Assembly: GCA_027066725.1 (NCBI GenBank)
Contig: JAMONC010000069.1
Location: forward strand, 1-12,664
DNA: 12,664 bases
Source: Desulfobacterales bacterium
Lineage (GTDB): Bacteria > Desulfobacterota > Dissulfuribacteria > Dissulfuribacterales > JAMONC01
Direction: 5' to 3'
A program made the translations under genes and the position numbers. Positions 1-5,590 of the stretch are shown here, in pieces. The notes below the pieces were generated by a model. That model searched no databases. It was not told the DNA's origin and was given only the letters and a program-made list of their open reading frames with translations. Each line of letters begins with the position of its first letter. Position 1 is the first letter of the stretch.

Positions 1-52
1 CGTTTTTATCAAAAAAATACTGGAACTCCAAGATAAACTCTATTTTACAATC

Positions 53-95
53 TTGACAAGGGGGCTTTACTTGTGCACGATGCATTTAATAGAAT
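53..95 (+). promoter_or_regulatory. Possible promoter(s) of the GT5 gene
   Basis: A perfect TTGACA lies at 53-58, but the hexamer 17 bases downstream (CACGAT, 76-81) is a poor -10 box. An alternative pair is TTTACT (66-71) and TAGAAT (90-95) with an 18-base spacer, which has a better -10 and a weaker -35. Either would give a short leader before the ribosome binding site. Which one is used cannot be decided from sequence alone. Confidence 0.3.
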
Positions 96-114
96 AAATT
101 TTTGCCCCTTTTTT

Positions 115-122
115 AAGGAGGT
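115..122 (+). promoter_or_regulatory. Strong ribosome binding site of the GT5 gene
   Basis: AAGGAGGT sits 7 bases before the ATG at 130. It is a near-perfect anti-16S match and fixes that start codon. Confidence 0.85.
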
Positions 123-129
123 CTTTTAA

Positions 130-1716
130 ATGCAACAAGAAGTAGCAAAAAAAATAAGCCCATTATGGATGTTAACCAGAGAATATAGACAAATTGCTGG
201 AGCTGGCGGTGTAAAGGATATAAGCAGAGAGCTTTCCGAGGCACTTGCCCAAATTGGGATAGATGTAACCGTATTTTTACCATGTTACGGCTTTATAAAA
301 CCTGAAACTATGGGTTTTGAACCTCTAGATATAGAGTTTTGGGTGGATATGGACTATGCCCATGAAGAGAGAAGAGAAAAGGTTTGGTTTCTTAAAACAA
401 AGATGAATAAAGTTAATATTATCCTGGTTGGTGCAGAGCGTTTTTTAGAAAAAATGGGGGTTTATACATATACAGAAGAAGATGAAAAAAGAGATCCAAA
501 TCGCGTAAAAGGAAGAGGACATTTTGATTATTTTGCAATGAATGTGTTATTACAAAAGGCTGTTTTAGGACTTTGTGCATATTATCAAAAGACTCCTAAG
601 ATATTTCATTGTCATGATGGACATACTGCACTTATTCCTGCTCTAATGAGAGAGCTTGAAGGCTATAGACAATTTTTTAGAAAAACAGGTGCTCTTGTTA
701 CTATCCACAATGCAGGAATGGGATACCACCAAGATGTGGATGATCTCCCCTTTGCCAAAGCAAACACATCCCTTCCTTGGCATACAATACATACTAATCT
801 TTTAAATGGCTCTTTTGATCCTTTAATGGCCGGAGCCAGTTACGCAATAGCTAATACAGTAAGTGAAAATTATGCAAGAGAACTTCAAGAGACAGAATTA
901 GATGCTATGACTGGCTGGCTAGGACATGCCTTAAAAGATAAAGGGATAAAACTTAGAGGCATTACAAATGGTATAAATCCCAAATATTTTGATCCACGAA
1001 AACCTGAACAATTAGGTATTCCAGCAGGATTTGACCCTTTAAATGGAGACTTAGGCGGGAAAAGTATATGTAAACACTTTCTTTTAAGAAGAAACCAGGA
1101 TGAACCAGGAGATAATATAAAGACGTATGGTTTTTTAACTGATGAAGAAAATGAAGCTCTTGTTACTGTTATAAGTAGACTTACAGAACAAAAAGGAATA
1201 GATATATTGGCTCATGCGCTTGAAAGGTTACTCCCAGAACAAAAAGATTTTAAAGTAGTTATATTAGGAAGTGGTTCAAAAAATATCGAAAATCATCTTA
1301 TATATCTTGCTGATAGAGAAGACCTTAAGGGTAGAATTAGAGTACATATTGGTTATAATCCTCAACTTGCAAATCAGATATATGCAGCAGGAGACTTCTT
1401 TGTAATCCCTTCATTATATGAACCCTGTGGACTTACAGATTTTATGGCTCAACTCATGGGCAATCTTCCAATTGTACGTCTTACGGGTGGACTTGTTAAG
1501 GTCAAAGACGGCTTTAATGGATTTGGGTATGTAGAACACAGTGTAGACGCCCTATTAGAGACCCTCCAACGTGCCTTAAGACTCTATAAATACTCCCCTG
1601 GTGCAATTAGAAAAATGCAAGTTAATGCAATAAAACATATACTTGAGAATTATACTTGGGAAAAGGTTAGGGAGAAGTATATAGAACTTTATCTTGAAGC
1701 ATTAAAATTAAATTGA
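130..1716 (+). CDS. Glycogen/starch synthase-like glycosyltransferase (GT5 family), divergent
   Basis: GT5 enzymes extend alpha-1,4-glucan from a nucleotide-glucose donor in the cytoplasm, building storage polysaccharide. The 528-residue product has both halves of the GT-B fold. In the C-terminal half SRLTEQKG (349-356) supplies the donor-phosphate Arg350 and Lys355, and EPCGL (431-435) with TGGL (452-455) is the classic GT5 signature. The N-terminal half carries AGAGGVKD (23-30), HCHDGHT (160-166) and TIHNAG (191-196). These depart from the family: the K-x-G-G lysine is Gly24, and the usual Asp-Trp is Asp163-Gly164. Length is slightly above the roughly 480 residues of typical GlgA. The gene is monocistronic, with no glgB, glgC or glgP beside it. 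Membership in GT5 is secure; the exact donor and product are not, so glgA is used only as a description. Confidence 0.85.
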   Translation: MQQEVAKKISPLWMLTREYRQIAGAGGVKDISRELSEALAQIGIDVTVFLPCYGFIKPETMGFEPLDIEFWVDMDYAHEERREKVWFLKTKMNKVNIILVGAERFLEKMGVYTYTEEDEKRDPNRVKGRGHFDYFAMNVLLQKAVLGLCAYYQKTPKIFHCHDGHTALIPALMRELEGYRQFFRKTGALVTIHNAGMGYHQDVDDLPFAKANTSLPWHTIHTNLLNGSFDPLMAGASYAIANTVSENYARELQETELDAMTGWLGHALKDKGIKLRGITNGINPKYFDPRKPEQLGIPAGFDPLNGDLGGKSICKHFLLRRNQDEPGDNIKTYGFLTDEENEALVTVISRLTEQKGIDILAHALERLLPEQKDFKVVILGSGSKNIENHLIYLADREDLKGRIRVHIGYNPQLANQIYAAGDFFVIPSLYEPCGLTDFMAQLMGNLPIVRLTGGLVKVKDGFNGFGYVEHSVDALLETLQRALRLYKYSPGAIRKMQVNAIKHILENYTWEKVREKYIELYLEALKLN

Positions 1717-1922
1717 AGTTTTTGTAGTTAATCTCTTGATATTTAAAGATTTTTTAGTATTTTAATTTTTAGTAGATTGTTTTTGACAATCTATATATTT
1801 TCAAAGTGGCTAGTCCATGGATGGAGGATAGCCCATTAAAAATTGAATTTTAGCGACAGGTTAGGCGCAGTAATATAGAAAATTGCGTCAATAGGAGAGT
1901 GTCGTCTTTGGAGGAGAAAAAG
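1717..1922 (+). promoter_or_regulatory. Structured spacer/leader upstream of the LysR gene
   Basis: This stretch holds several self-complementary segments. First, TAGATTGT (1773-1780) pairs perfectly with ACAATCTA (1786-1793) around a 5-base loop; it may be a weak terminator of the preceding gene. Second, GGCTA-(G)-TCC (1808-1816) pairs with GGATAGCC (1826-1833), 8 pairs with one bulged G. Third, GGCGCA (1864-1869) pairs with TGCGTC (1884-1889), enclosed by CGACA (1854-1858) with TGTCG (1900-1904). A TTGACA at 1783-1788 lacks a convincing -10. No known riboswitch class was recognised. The helices could be protein operators, an RNA leader, or chance. Confidence 0.45.
1910..1916 (+). promoter_or_regulatory. 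Ribosome binding site that decides the LysR start
   Basis: GGAGGAG lies 6 bases before GTG 1923. The upstream in-frame GTG at 1899 has its nearest AGGAG (1893-1897) only one base away, which is too close to work. The site therefore supports initiation at 1923. Confidence 0.7.
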
Positions 1923-2822
1923 GTGTTAGAAATTCGTCAACTACAAGTATTCTTAGCAGTATGGAAAAAAAGAAGCTTTAGCAAAGCTACACAAGAAGTA
2001 AATCTCACACAACCTACAATAAGTGGTCATATAAAATCTCTAGAAGATACTATAGGAACAAAACTATTTGACCGCTCTGGAAGAGAAATAATACCTACAA
2101 AAGCAGGCCAAATCTTATATCCTTATGCAAAAAAAATAATACAATTACAAAAACAAGCACAAAAAGAGCTATCTCTTTTTCAAAAAGGTGATCAAGGAAA
2201 CTTAGAAATAGGTGGCAGTAATATACCAGGGCAATATATCTTGCCAGACATAATAGGAAAATTTAAAAAGAACCATGAAAAGATTAAGGTCAATCTTAAG
2301 GTATCTGATACTCATACAATTACTGAAGCCATATGTATTGGGGATATTGAGCTTGGTATAGTAGGAGCTAGTTTAAACTATCCAGAACTAAAATTTGATA
2401 AATGTCTAGATGATGAATTAGTTCTCATTTGCTCTAATAAAAGTAATCCTATTTCTGAAGAAGAAGTAGAAATAGAAAAACTAAAAAGGCTTCCATTTGT
2501 TGTAAGGGAAGCCGGATCTGGGACGAGAGTTAGTACAGAAAAGCAATTAAAAAAGGCTCTCGGTTTTTCTTTCTCATCTTTTAACATTGTAGCTGAGTTT
2601 GGTAGCAATGAAGCAATAAAACAGGCGGTTAAAGCGGGCATCGGTTGTGCTATTGTATCAAAACGCTCTATTGAAGACGATGTCCGCTTTGGCCGCCTTC
2701 GTATTATCTCTATAAAAGGAGTAAAGTTATATAGAGAGTTTTACCTTGTTTATCATAATTCAAGAACGCTTTCTCCTCTTGCAGAAGCATTTAAGGAATT
2801 TTTATTAAAGAACATAACCTAA
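1923..2822 (+). CDS. LysR-family transcriptional regulator, selenium-metabolism/CysB-like type
   Basis: LysR regulators bind promoter DNA as tetramers through an N-terminal winged helix-turn-helix and sense a small ligand in a periplasmic-binding-protein-like domain. From GTG 1923 the product has 299 residues, the usual length. The HTH spans about 2-61, with the conserved run SFSKAT (18-23), the family TQPTIS segment (29-34) and LFDRSGR (48-54). The effector domain runs from about 93 to 296, with a GSNIPG loop (98-103) and REAGSGTR (195-202), equivalent to the anion-contacting loop of CysB-type proteins. The overall pattern, including the C-terminal RTLSPLA (281-287), matches the LysR group annotated as selenium-metabolism-associated in Desulfobacterota. 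This is recognition by memory. An upstream GTG at 1899 would add 8 residues but starts outside the conserved region and lacks a usable ribosome site. No obvious target gene is adjacent. Confidence 0.85.
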   Translation: MLEIRQLQVFLAVWKKRSFSKATQEVNLTQPTISGHIKSLEDTIGTKLFDRSGREIIPTKAGQILYPYAKKIIQLQKQAQKELSLFQKGDQGNLEIGGSNIPGQYILPDIIGKFKKNHEKIKVNLKVSDTHTITEAICIGDIELGIVGASLNYPELKFDKCLDDELVLICSNKSNPISEEEVEIEKLKRLPFVVREAGSGTRVSTEKQLKKALGFSFSSFNIVAEFGSNEAIKQAVKAGIGCAIVSKRSIEDDVRFGRLRIISIKGVKLYREFYLVYHNSRTLSPLAEAFKEFLLKNIT

Positions 2823-2869
2823 GCTACAATTAATGATTTGTAGCTAGTAATTTACAACTGTTTTTTTTT
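2822..2869 (+). terminator. Possible terminator between the converging LysR and hsp20 genes
   Basis: AGCTACAA (2822-2829) and TTGTAGCT (2838-2845) form a perfect 8-bp stem with an 8-base loop, overlapping the last base of the LysR stop codon. A run of nine T follows at 2861-2869, but 15 bases after the stem, which is too far for a textbook intrinsic terminator. A shorter alternative stem, TTGTA (2838-2842) with TACAA (2853-2857), ends 3 bases before the T run. On the minus strand the same hairpin lies just after hsp20 but lacks a U tract. Confidence 0.45.
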
Positions 2870-2871
2870 AA

Positions 2872-3315
2872 TTATTCTGTTTTTATTTCTATTTGTTTAG
2901 GTTTTGCCTCTTCTTTTTTAGGAAGTACTATTTTTAGTACTCCCTGTTTATAGGTAGCTTCAATTTTATCACTATCTACTTCTACTGGTAACCTAATAGT
3001 TCTTGCAAAACTTCCATAACGTCTCTCGACTCTATGGAAGTTCTCTCCTTTTTCTTCTTTCTCTTGTTTCTTTTCCCCTTTTATAACAAGGGTATCTCCA
3101 GAAAGGGAAATATCAATATCTTTTGGTTCCATACCAGGCAATTCTGCCTTTACTATCAAAGAATCTTTAGTCTCAGATATATCAACAGCAGGGCCCCAAA
3201 TACCCTCTGCTGGAGTTATATCCTTTGCTCCAAAGAAATCCTCCCATAATCTATCTAATTCTCTTCTTAAATTAGATAATTCAGTTATTGGAGATCTTGG
3301 CATAATTTCAAACAT
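2872..3315 (-). CDS. Hsp20/alpha-crystallin family small heat-shock protein
   Basis: Small heat-shock proteins are ATP-independent cytoplasmic holdases that assemble into large oligomers and keep unfolding proteins soluble. The 147-residue product is typical for bacterial Hsp20. It has a short N-terminal arm with a helix rich in Leu, Arg and Trp (13-28). The alpha-crystallin domain spans about 42-134, with the conserved AELPGM (57-62), the GSFARTIRLP strand (101-110) and GVLKIVLPK (125-133). The C-terminal I-x-I anchor is IEI (142-144). A strong AGGAGGTG ribosome site lies 7 bases before the ATG at 3315. A second in-frame ATG (codon 5) is less well placed. The gene stands alone, convergent with the LysR gene. 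No CIRCE element was seen upstream. Confidence 0.95.
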   Translation of the reverse strand: MFEIMPRSPITELSNLRRELDRLWEDFFGAKDITPAEGIWGPAVDISETKDSLIVKAELPGMEPKDIDISLSGDTLVIKGEKKQEKEEKGENFHRVERRYGSFARTIRLPVEVDSDKIEATYKQGVLKIVLPKKEEAKPKQIEIKTE

Positions 3316-3363
3316 GTCTTTTCACCTCCTTTCCCCTAATACATAACATATCTTATTGATTTT

Positions 3364-3419
3364 ATTATATTTTTTCTGACTTCCAACTGAAACAATAAGC
3401 ACATTTACAATAAAGTCAA
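3364..3419 (-). promoter_or_regulatory. Candidate hsp20 promoter(s)
   Basis: On the minus strand TTGACT (3419-3414) is followed after 16 bases by TATTGT (3397-3392), a reasonable housekeeping-type promoter. Closer to the gene a perfect TATAAT (3369-3364) has only a poor -35. Neither resembles the heat-shock sigma-32 consensus, whose CCCCAT-type -10 is absent. Confidence 0.4.
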
Positions 3420-3469
3420 GGGATAAAAAGTGTAATATTTTAACATTAACATTAATATTTAATTTTCTA

Positions 3470-3538
3470 GGGCAGAATCTATTTCTGCCCCGACTCAAAA
3501 TAAAAACGCATTTATAAGGACGGATATAGAATCCGCCC
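3470..3538. repeat. Two similar tandem palindromes (REP/MITE-like remnant)
   Basis: GGGCAGAA (3470-3477) pairs perfectly with TTCTGCCC (3483-3490), loop 5. After 27 bases GGACGGAT (3518-3525) pairs with ATCCGCCC (3531-3538), again 8 pairs with a 5-base loop; the single mismatch becomes a G-U pair in minus-strand RNA. The two hairpins share arm length, loop length and the GGGC-x-GA...TC-x-G-x-CC layout. They are GC-rich islands in a very AT-rich spacer. Neither is followed by a U tract, so they are unlikely to be terminators. The paired design resembles dispersed palindromic elements in other bacterial genomes. Confidence 0.6.
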
Positions 3539-3613
3539 CTCATGCTCAACATTTTTCATGCCATCTTGGAAACCACCAAACAAAATATTCAACCATCTGT
3601 ATATTTCTAAAAA

Positions 3614-3627
3614 ATATCTATAGATAT
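3614..3627. repeat. Perfect 14-bp palindrome upstream of pyrF
   Basis: ATATCTATAGATAT is perfectly symmetrical and lies 54 bases before the pyrF ATG, where an operator or -10 region could sit. It is AT-rich in an AT-rich region, so a chance origin is possible. Confidence 0.3.
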
Positions 3628-3680
3628 CTAACAATTTTTATGCTAGTTTTTAAAAAATTTTTTAAGATGGGAGGGAAAAC

Positions 3681-4370
3681 ATGGATGATATTGAGTGTTC
3701 TAAACGTATCATCTTTGCTTTGGATGTAGCAGATGAACAAGAAGCCCAAAAATGGGTAAAACTTTTAGAACCTCGTATTTCTTTTTTTAAAGTTGGACTT
3801 CAACTTTTCCTAAGCTCAGGATTTAAAATTGTAGATTGGATTATTGAACGGGGACATAATATAATGCTTGATCTTAAACTATATGATATCCCCCAAACTG
3901 TCCATAATGCTGTTCGTCAATTAAATAATAAAGGCATAAGTTATATTACAGTTCATGGTGATCAAGACATTATAAAAGCTGCCTGCGAAGCCAAAGAAGA
4001 TATAAAGGTCTTGGCAGTTACAGTGCTTACTAGCATGGCAAGTAAAGAACTTACTCAGATGGGGTACAATAGATCTGTATCAGAACTTGTATTGTCTCGT
4101 ACTAAAGCAGCACTTAATGCTGGAGCAGATGGAGTTGTAGCCTCTGGTAAAGAAGCCCAGATGTTAAGAGCAAGTTGTGGATATGATTTCATACTAGTAA
4201 CTCCGGGGATAAGGCTTGAGACAACAATAAAGAACGATGATCAAAAACGAATAGTTTCTCCTAAAAATGCTATAGAAAATGGAGCTACTCATTTAGTAAT
4301 TGGAAGACCTATAAGAGAAGCCTTTGATCCTATAAAATTAATACAACAAATCCAACAAGAAATATGTTAA
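3681..4370 (+). CDS. pyrF: Orotidine 5'-phosphate decarboxylase
   Basis: PyrF performs the last step of de novo UMP synthesis, decarboxylating OMP to UMP in the cytoplasm. The 229-residue product is normal for the short bacterial form and folds as a TIM barrel. Asp15 (FALD, 12-15) and Lys37 (FKVG, 36-39) bind the substrate. The catalytic D-x-K-x-x-D tetrad lies in LDLKLYDIPQT (63-73: Asp64, Lys66, Asp69). TPGIR (174-178) is the phosphate-gripping loop and GRPI (208-211) closes the site. All key residues are present. The ribosome site GGGAGGG (3669-3675) lies 5 bases before the ATG. The gene is alone on its strand, with no other pyrimidine gene nearby, and its stop codon is 3 bp from that of the converging PHP gene. 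Confidence 0.97.
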   Translation: MDDIECSKRIIFALDVADEQEAQKWVKLLEPRISFFKVGLQLFLSSGFKIVDWIIERGHNIMLDLKLYDIPQTVHNAVRQLNNKGISYITVHGDQDIIKAACEAKEDIKVLAVTVLTSMASKELTQMGYNRSVSELVLSRTKAALNAGADGVVASGKEAQMLRASCGYDFILVTPGIRLETTIKNDDQKRIVSPKNAIENGATHLVIGRPIREAFDPIKLIQQIQQEIC

Positions 4371-4373
4371 AAT

Positions 4374-5057
4374 TCAGTCTGGGTCTGGTAATTCAAGCTG
4401 AAATTTCTTCTCAAGCCATGAATGTAAATTACTAAATAGCTCTTCCACCTCACTGGGTGAAAGACCGGCTCCTTCTGCAATTTTTTGTGGTTCCCCAGGC
4501 ATCATAAAATCTTCAGGGGCATGGGCATCTGAATCAACAATCAATTTTGCACCATAACGCCTTGCAAGACGGGCAACATGCCCGTTTGTAAGGCAGTGTC
4601 CCTTTCTGGCAGAGAGCTCTAAAAATATCCCTCTTTTAGCTGCTAAAGCTACATCTTCTACAGAAATAAGCCCAGGATGAGCAAGTATATCTATATCAGA
4701 TTCAATAGCTGCCCTATTTGTACCAGGTGCTACAGGCTCAGCTAAAGTTTCTCCATGAACTACTACAATCTTTGCCCCTAGCTCTCTTGCCTGTATAGCA
4801 AGTTCTGGGATCAATTCAGGTGGTACATGTGTTAGCTCTATACCTGGCAAAAGTTTTGTTGAAAATGATCTATTTAAGACCTCTGCAGCTTGTACAATGC
4901 GAGGTATTATGAAATCTATGTTTGAATGATCTGCATGATCTGTAATAGCAACACAACTATAACCTCTTACTTCAAGCCTTCTTACAAGCTCTGCAGGGAT
5001 AAGTTCTCCATCACTAAATATAGAATGACAATGAAGATCTACTAATAAGCTAGACAT
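4374..5057 (-). CDS. PHP-domain metal-dependent phosphoesterase (histidinol-phosphatase-like)
   Basis: PHP proteins hydrolyse phosphoesters at a two- or three-metal site in a distorted TIM barrel. The 227-residue product carries the full ligand set: DLHCHSIFSDG (7-17; His9, His11, Asp16), TDHAD (39-43; His41) with His44, PGIELTH (71-77; Glu74), His101, AHPG (126-129; His127) and VDSDAHAP (174-181; Asp175, Asp177, His179). It resembles the stand-alone 'histidinol phosphate phosphatase domain' proteins of Desulfobacterota, but no his genes are nearby, so histidine synthesis is not supported. It is the last gene of the minus-strand run, 12 bases after the DUF151 gene, with only a weak AAGGGA ribosome site. 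The substrate is unknown; a nucleotide or nucleic-acid phosphoester is possible given its neighbours. Confidence 0.85.
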   Translation of the reverse strand: MSSLLVDLHCHSIFSDGELIPAELVRRLEVRGYSCVAITDHADHSNIDFIIPRIVQAAEVLNRSFSTKLLPGIELTHVPPELIPELAIQARELGAKIVVVHGETLAEPVAPGTNRAAIESDIDILAHPGLISVEDVALAAKRGIFLELSARKGHCLTNGHVARLARRYGAKLIVDSDAHAPEDFMMPGEPQKIAEGAGLSPSEVEELFSNLHSWLEKKFQLELPDPD

Positions 5058-5069
5058 GTTATTCCCTTT

Positions 5070-5567
5070 TTACATCTTGTATTTAAATGCCTCAGGATCA
5101 AGCTCCTCTAGAATCTCTGCCCACTTCTTCTCCTCATCGGAATTAATCTCTGTTGCAGGAGTACCCTTTTGTGGTTGGGATTTCAAAAGTACATCTTCTT
5201 CTACATATATCTGTGCTCCTGCCCGAAGAGCAAGCGCAACTGCATCACTTGGTCTTGCATCCACCTCTATTGTTTTATCTCCTTGTTCAAGTGTTATAAG
5301 TGCATAGTAAGTATTATCATGTAAATCATTGACAACAATTTTAGGGATAGTTATACCCATTGCTTTTAATAAATTTATTGCTAAATCATGAGTCATAGGA
5401 CGAGCAAATGATATCTTTTCAAGTTCTGTAGCAATTGCTGTAGCCTCTAGTAGACCTATCCAGATAGGAAGGGTTCTTTCTCCATCTTCTTCCTTTAATA
5501 TTAAAATAGGTGTATTTGAATGCTGGTCTATTGTAATTGCATGCACGTTCATACGAATAGGCGCCAT
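5070..5567 (-). CDS. Bifunctional nuclease (BFN/DUF151) domain protein
   Basis: The DUF151 domain was named after plant bifunctional nucleases with DNase and RNase activity; its bacterial role is poorly known. The 165-residue product has the family hallmarks LPIWIG (33-38), RPMTHDL (56-62) and DARPSDAVALALR (103-115). The last 30 or so residues form a charged, Glu-rich tail without recognisable motif. It is predicted cytoplasmic, with no signal peptide. AGGAGG lies 4 bases before the ATG at 5567. It sits 23 bases after miaB and 12 before the PHP gene. The miaB/DUF151 pairing, which I recall from related genomes, hints at a tRNA or RNA-linked job but does not prove one. Confidence 0.9.
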   Translation of the reverse strand: MAPIRMNVHAITIDQHSNTPILILKEEDGERTLPIWIGLLEATAIATELEKISFARPMTHDLAINLLKAMGITIPKIVVNDLHDNTYYALITLEQGDKTIEVDARPSDAVALALRAGAQIYVEEDVLLKSQPQKGTPATEINSDEEKKWAEILEELDPEAFKYKM

Positions 5568-5590
5568 AACACCTCCTCAAGGACTCTCCT

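Larger units (their letters stand above)
3316..3680. other. 365 bp spacer between divergent hsp20 and pyrF
   Basis: No credible gene lies here; the short frames across it lack family features. It holds the hsp20 ribosome site and promoter candidates, short TAACAT-type direct repeats (3441-3458), a pair of similar tandem palindromes (3470-3538), a 14-bp palindrome (3614-3627) and an AT-only 16-bp palindrome (3650-3665) just before the pyrF ribosome site. Confidence 0.7.

Noticed and set aside
1773..1793. Strong terminator after the GT5 gene
   Set aside because: The stem is perfect but very AT-rich, and the sequence after it (TATATTTTC) is not a clean T run; it is kept only as a weak possibility in the spacer entry.
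2378..2641. 87-residue minus-strand frame inside the LysR gene
   Set aside because: It is antisense to a well-supported LysR coding region, has no family features and is Ser/Leu-rich as expected of a shadow frame.
3316..3420. CIRCE or sigma-32 control of hsp20
   Set aside because: No 9-9-9 CIRCE inverted repeat and no CCCCAT-type -10 were found in the upstream region.
3470..3490. Palindrome as an intrinsic terminator
   Set aside because: The stem is good, but neither strand has a U tract directly after it, and no gene ends nearby.
3322..3552. 76-residue minus-strand frame across the hsp20-pyrF spacer
   Set aside because: It runs through both palindromes and the hsp20 promoter and ribosome site, shows no recognisable motif, and has an implausible Ile/Asn/Cys/Arg composition.
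4374..5057. Naming the PHP gene as hisK (histidine biosynthesis)
   Set aside because: The metal ligands fit the superfamily, but there is no histidine-pathway neighbour and PHP substrates vary too much for a specific call.
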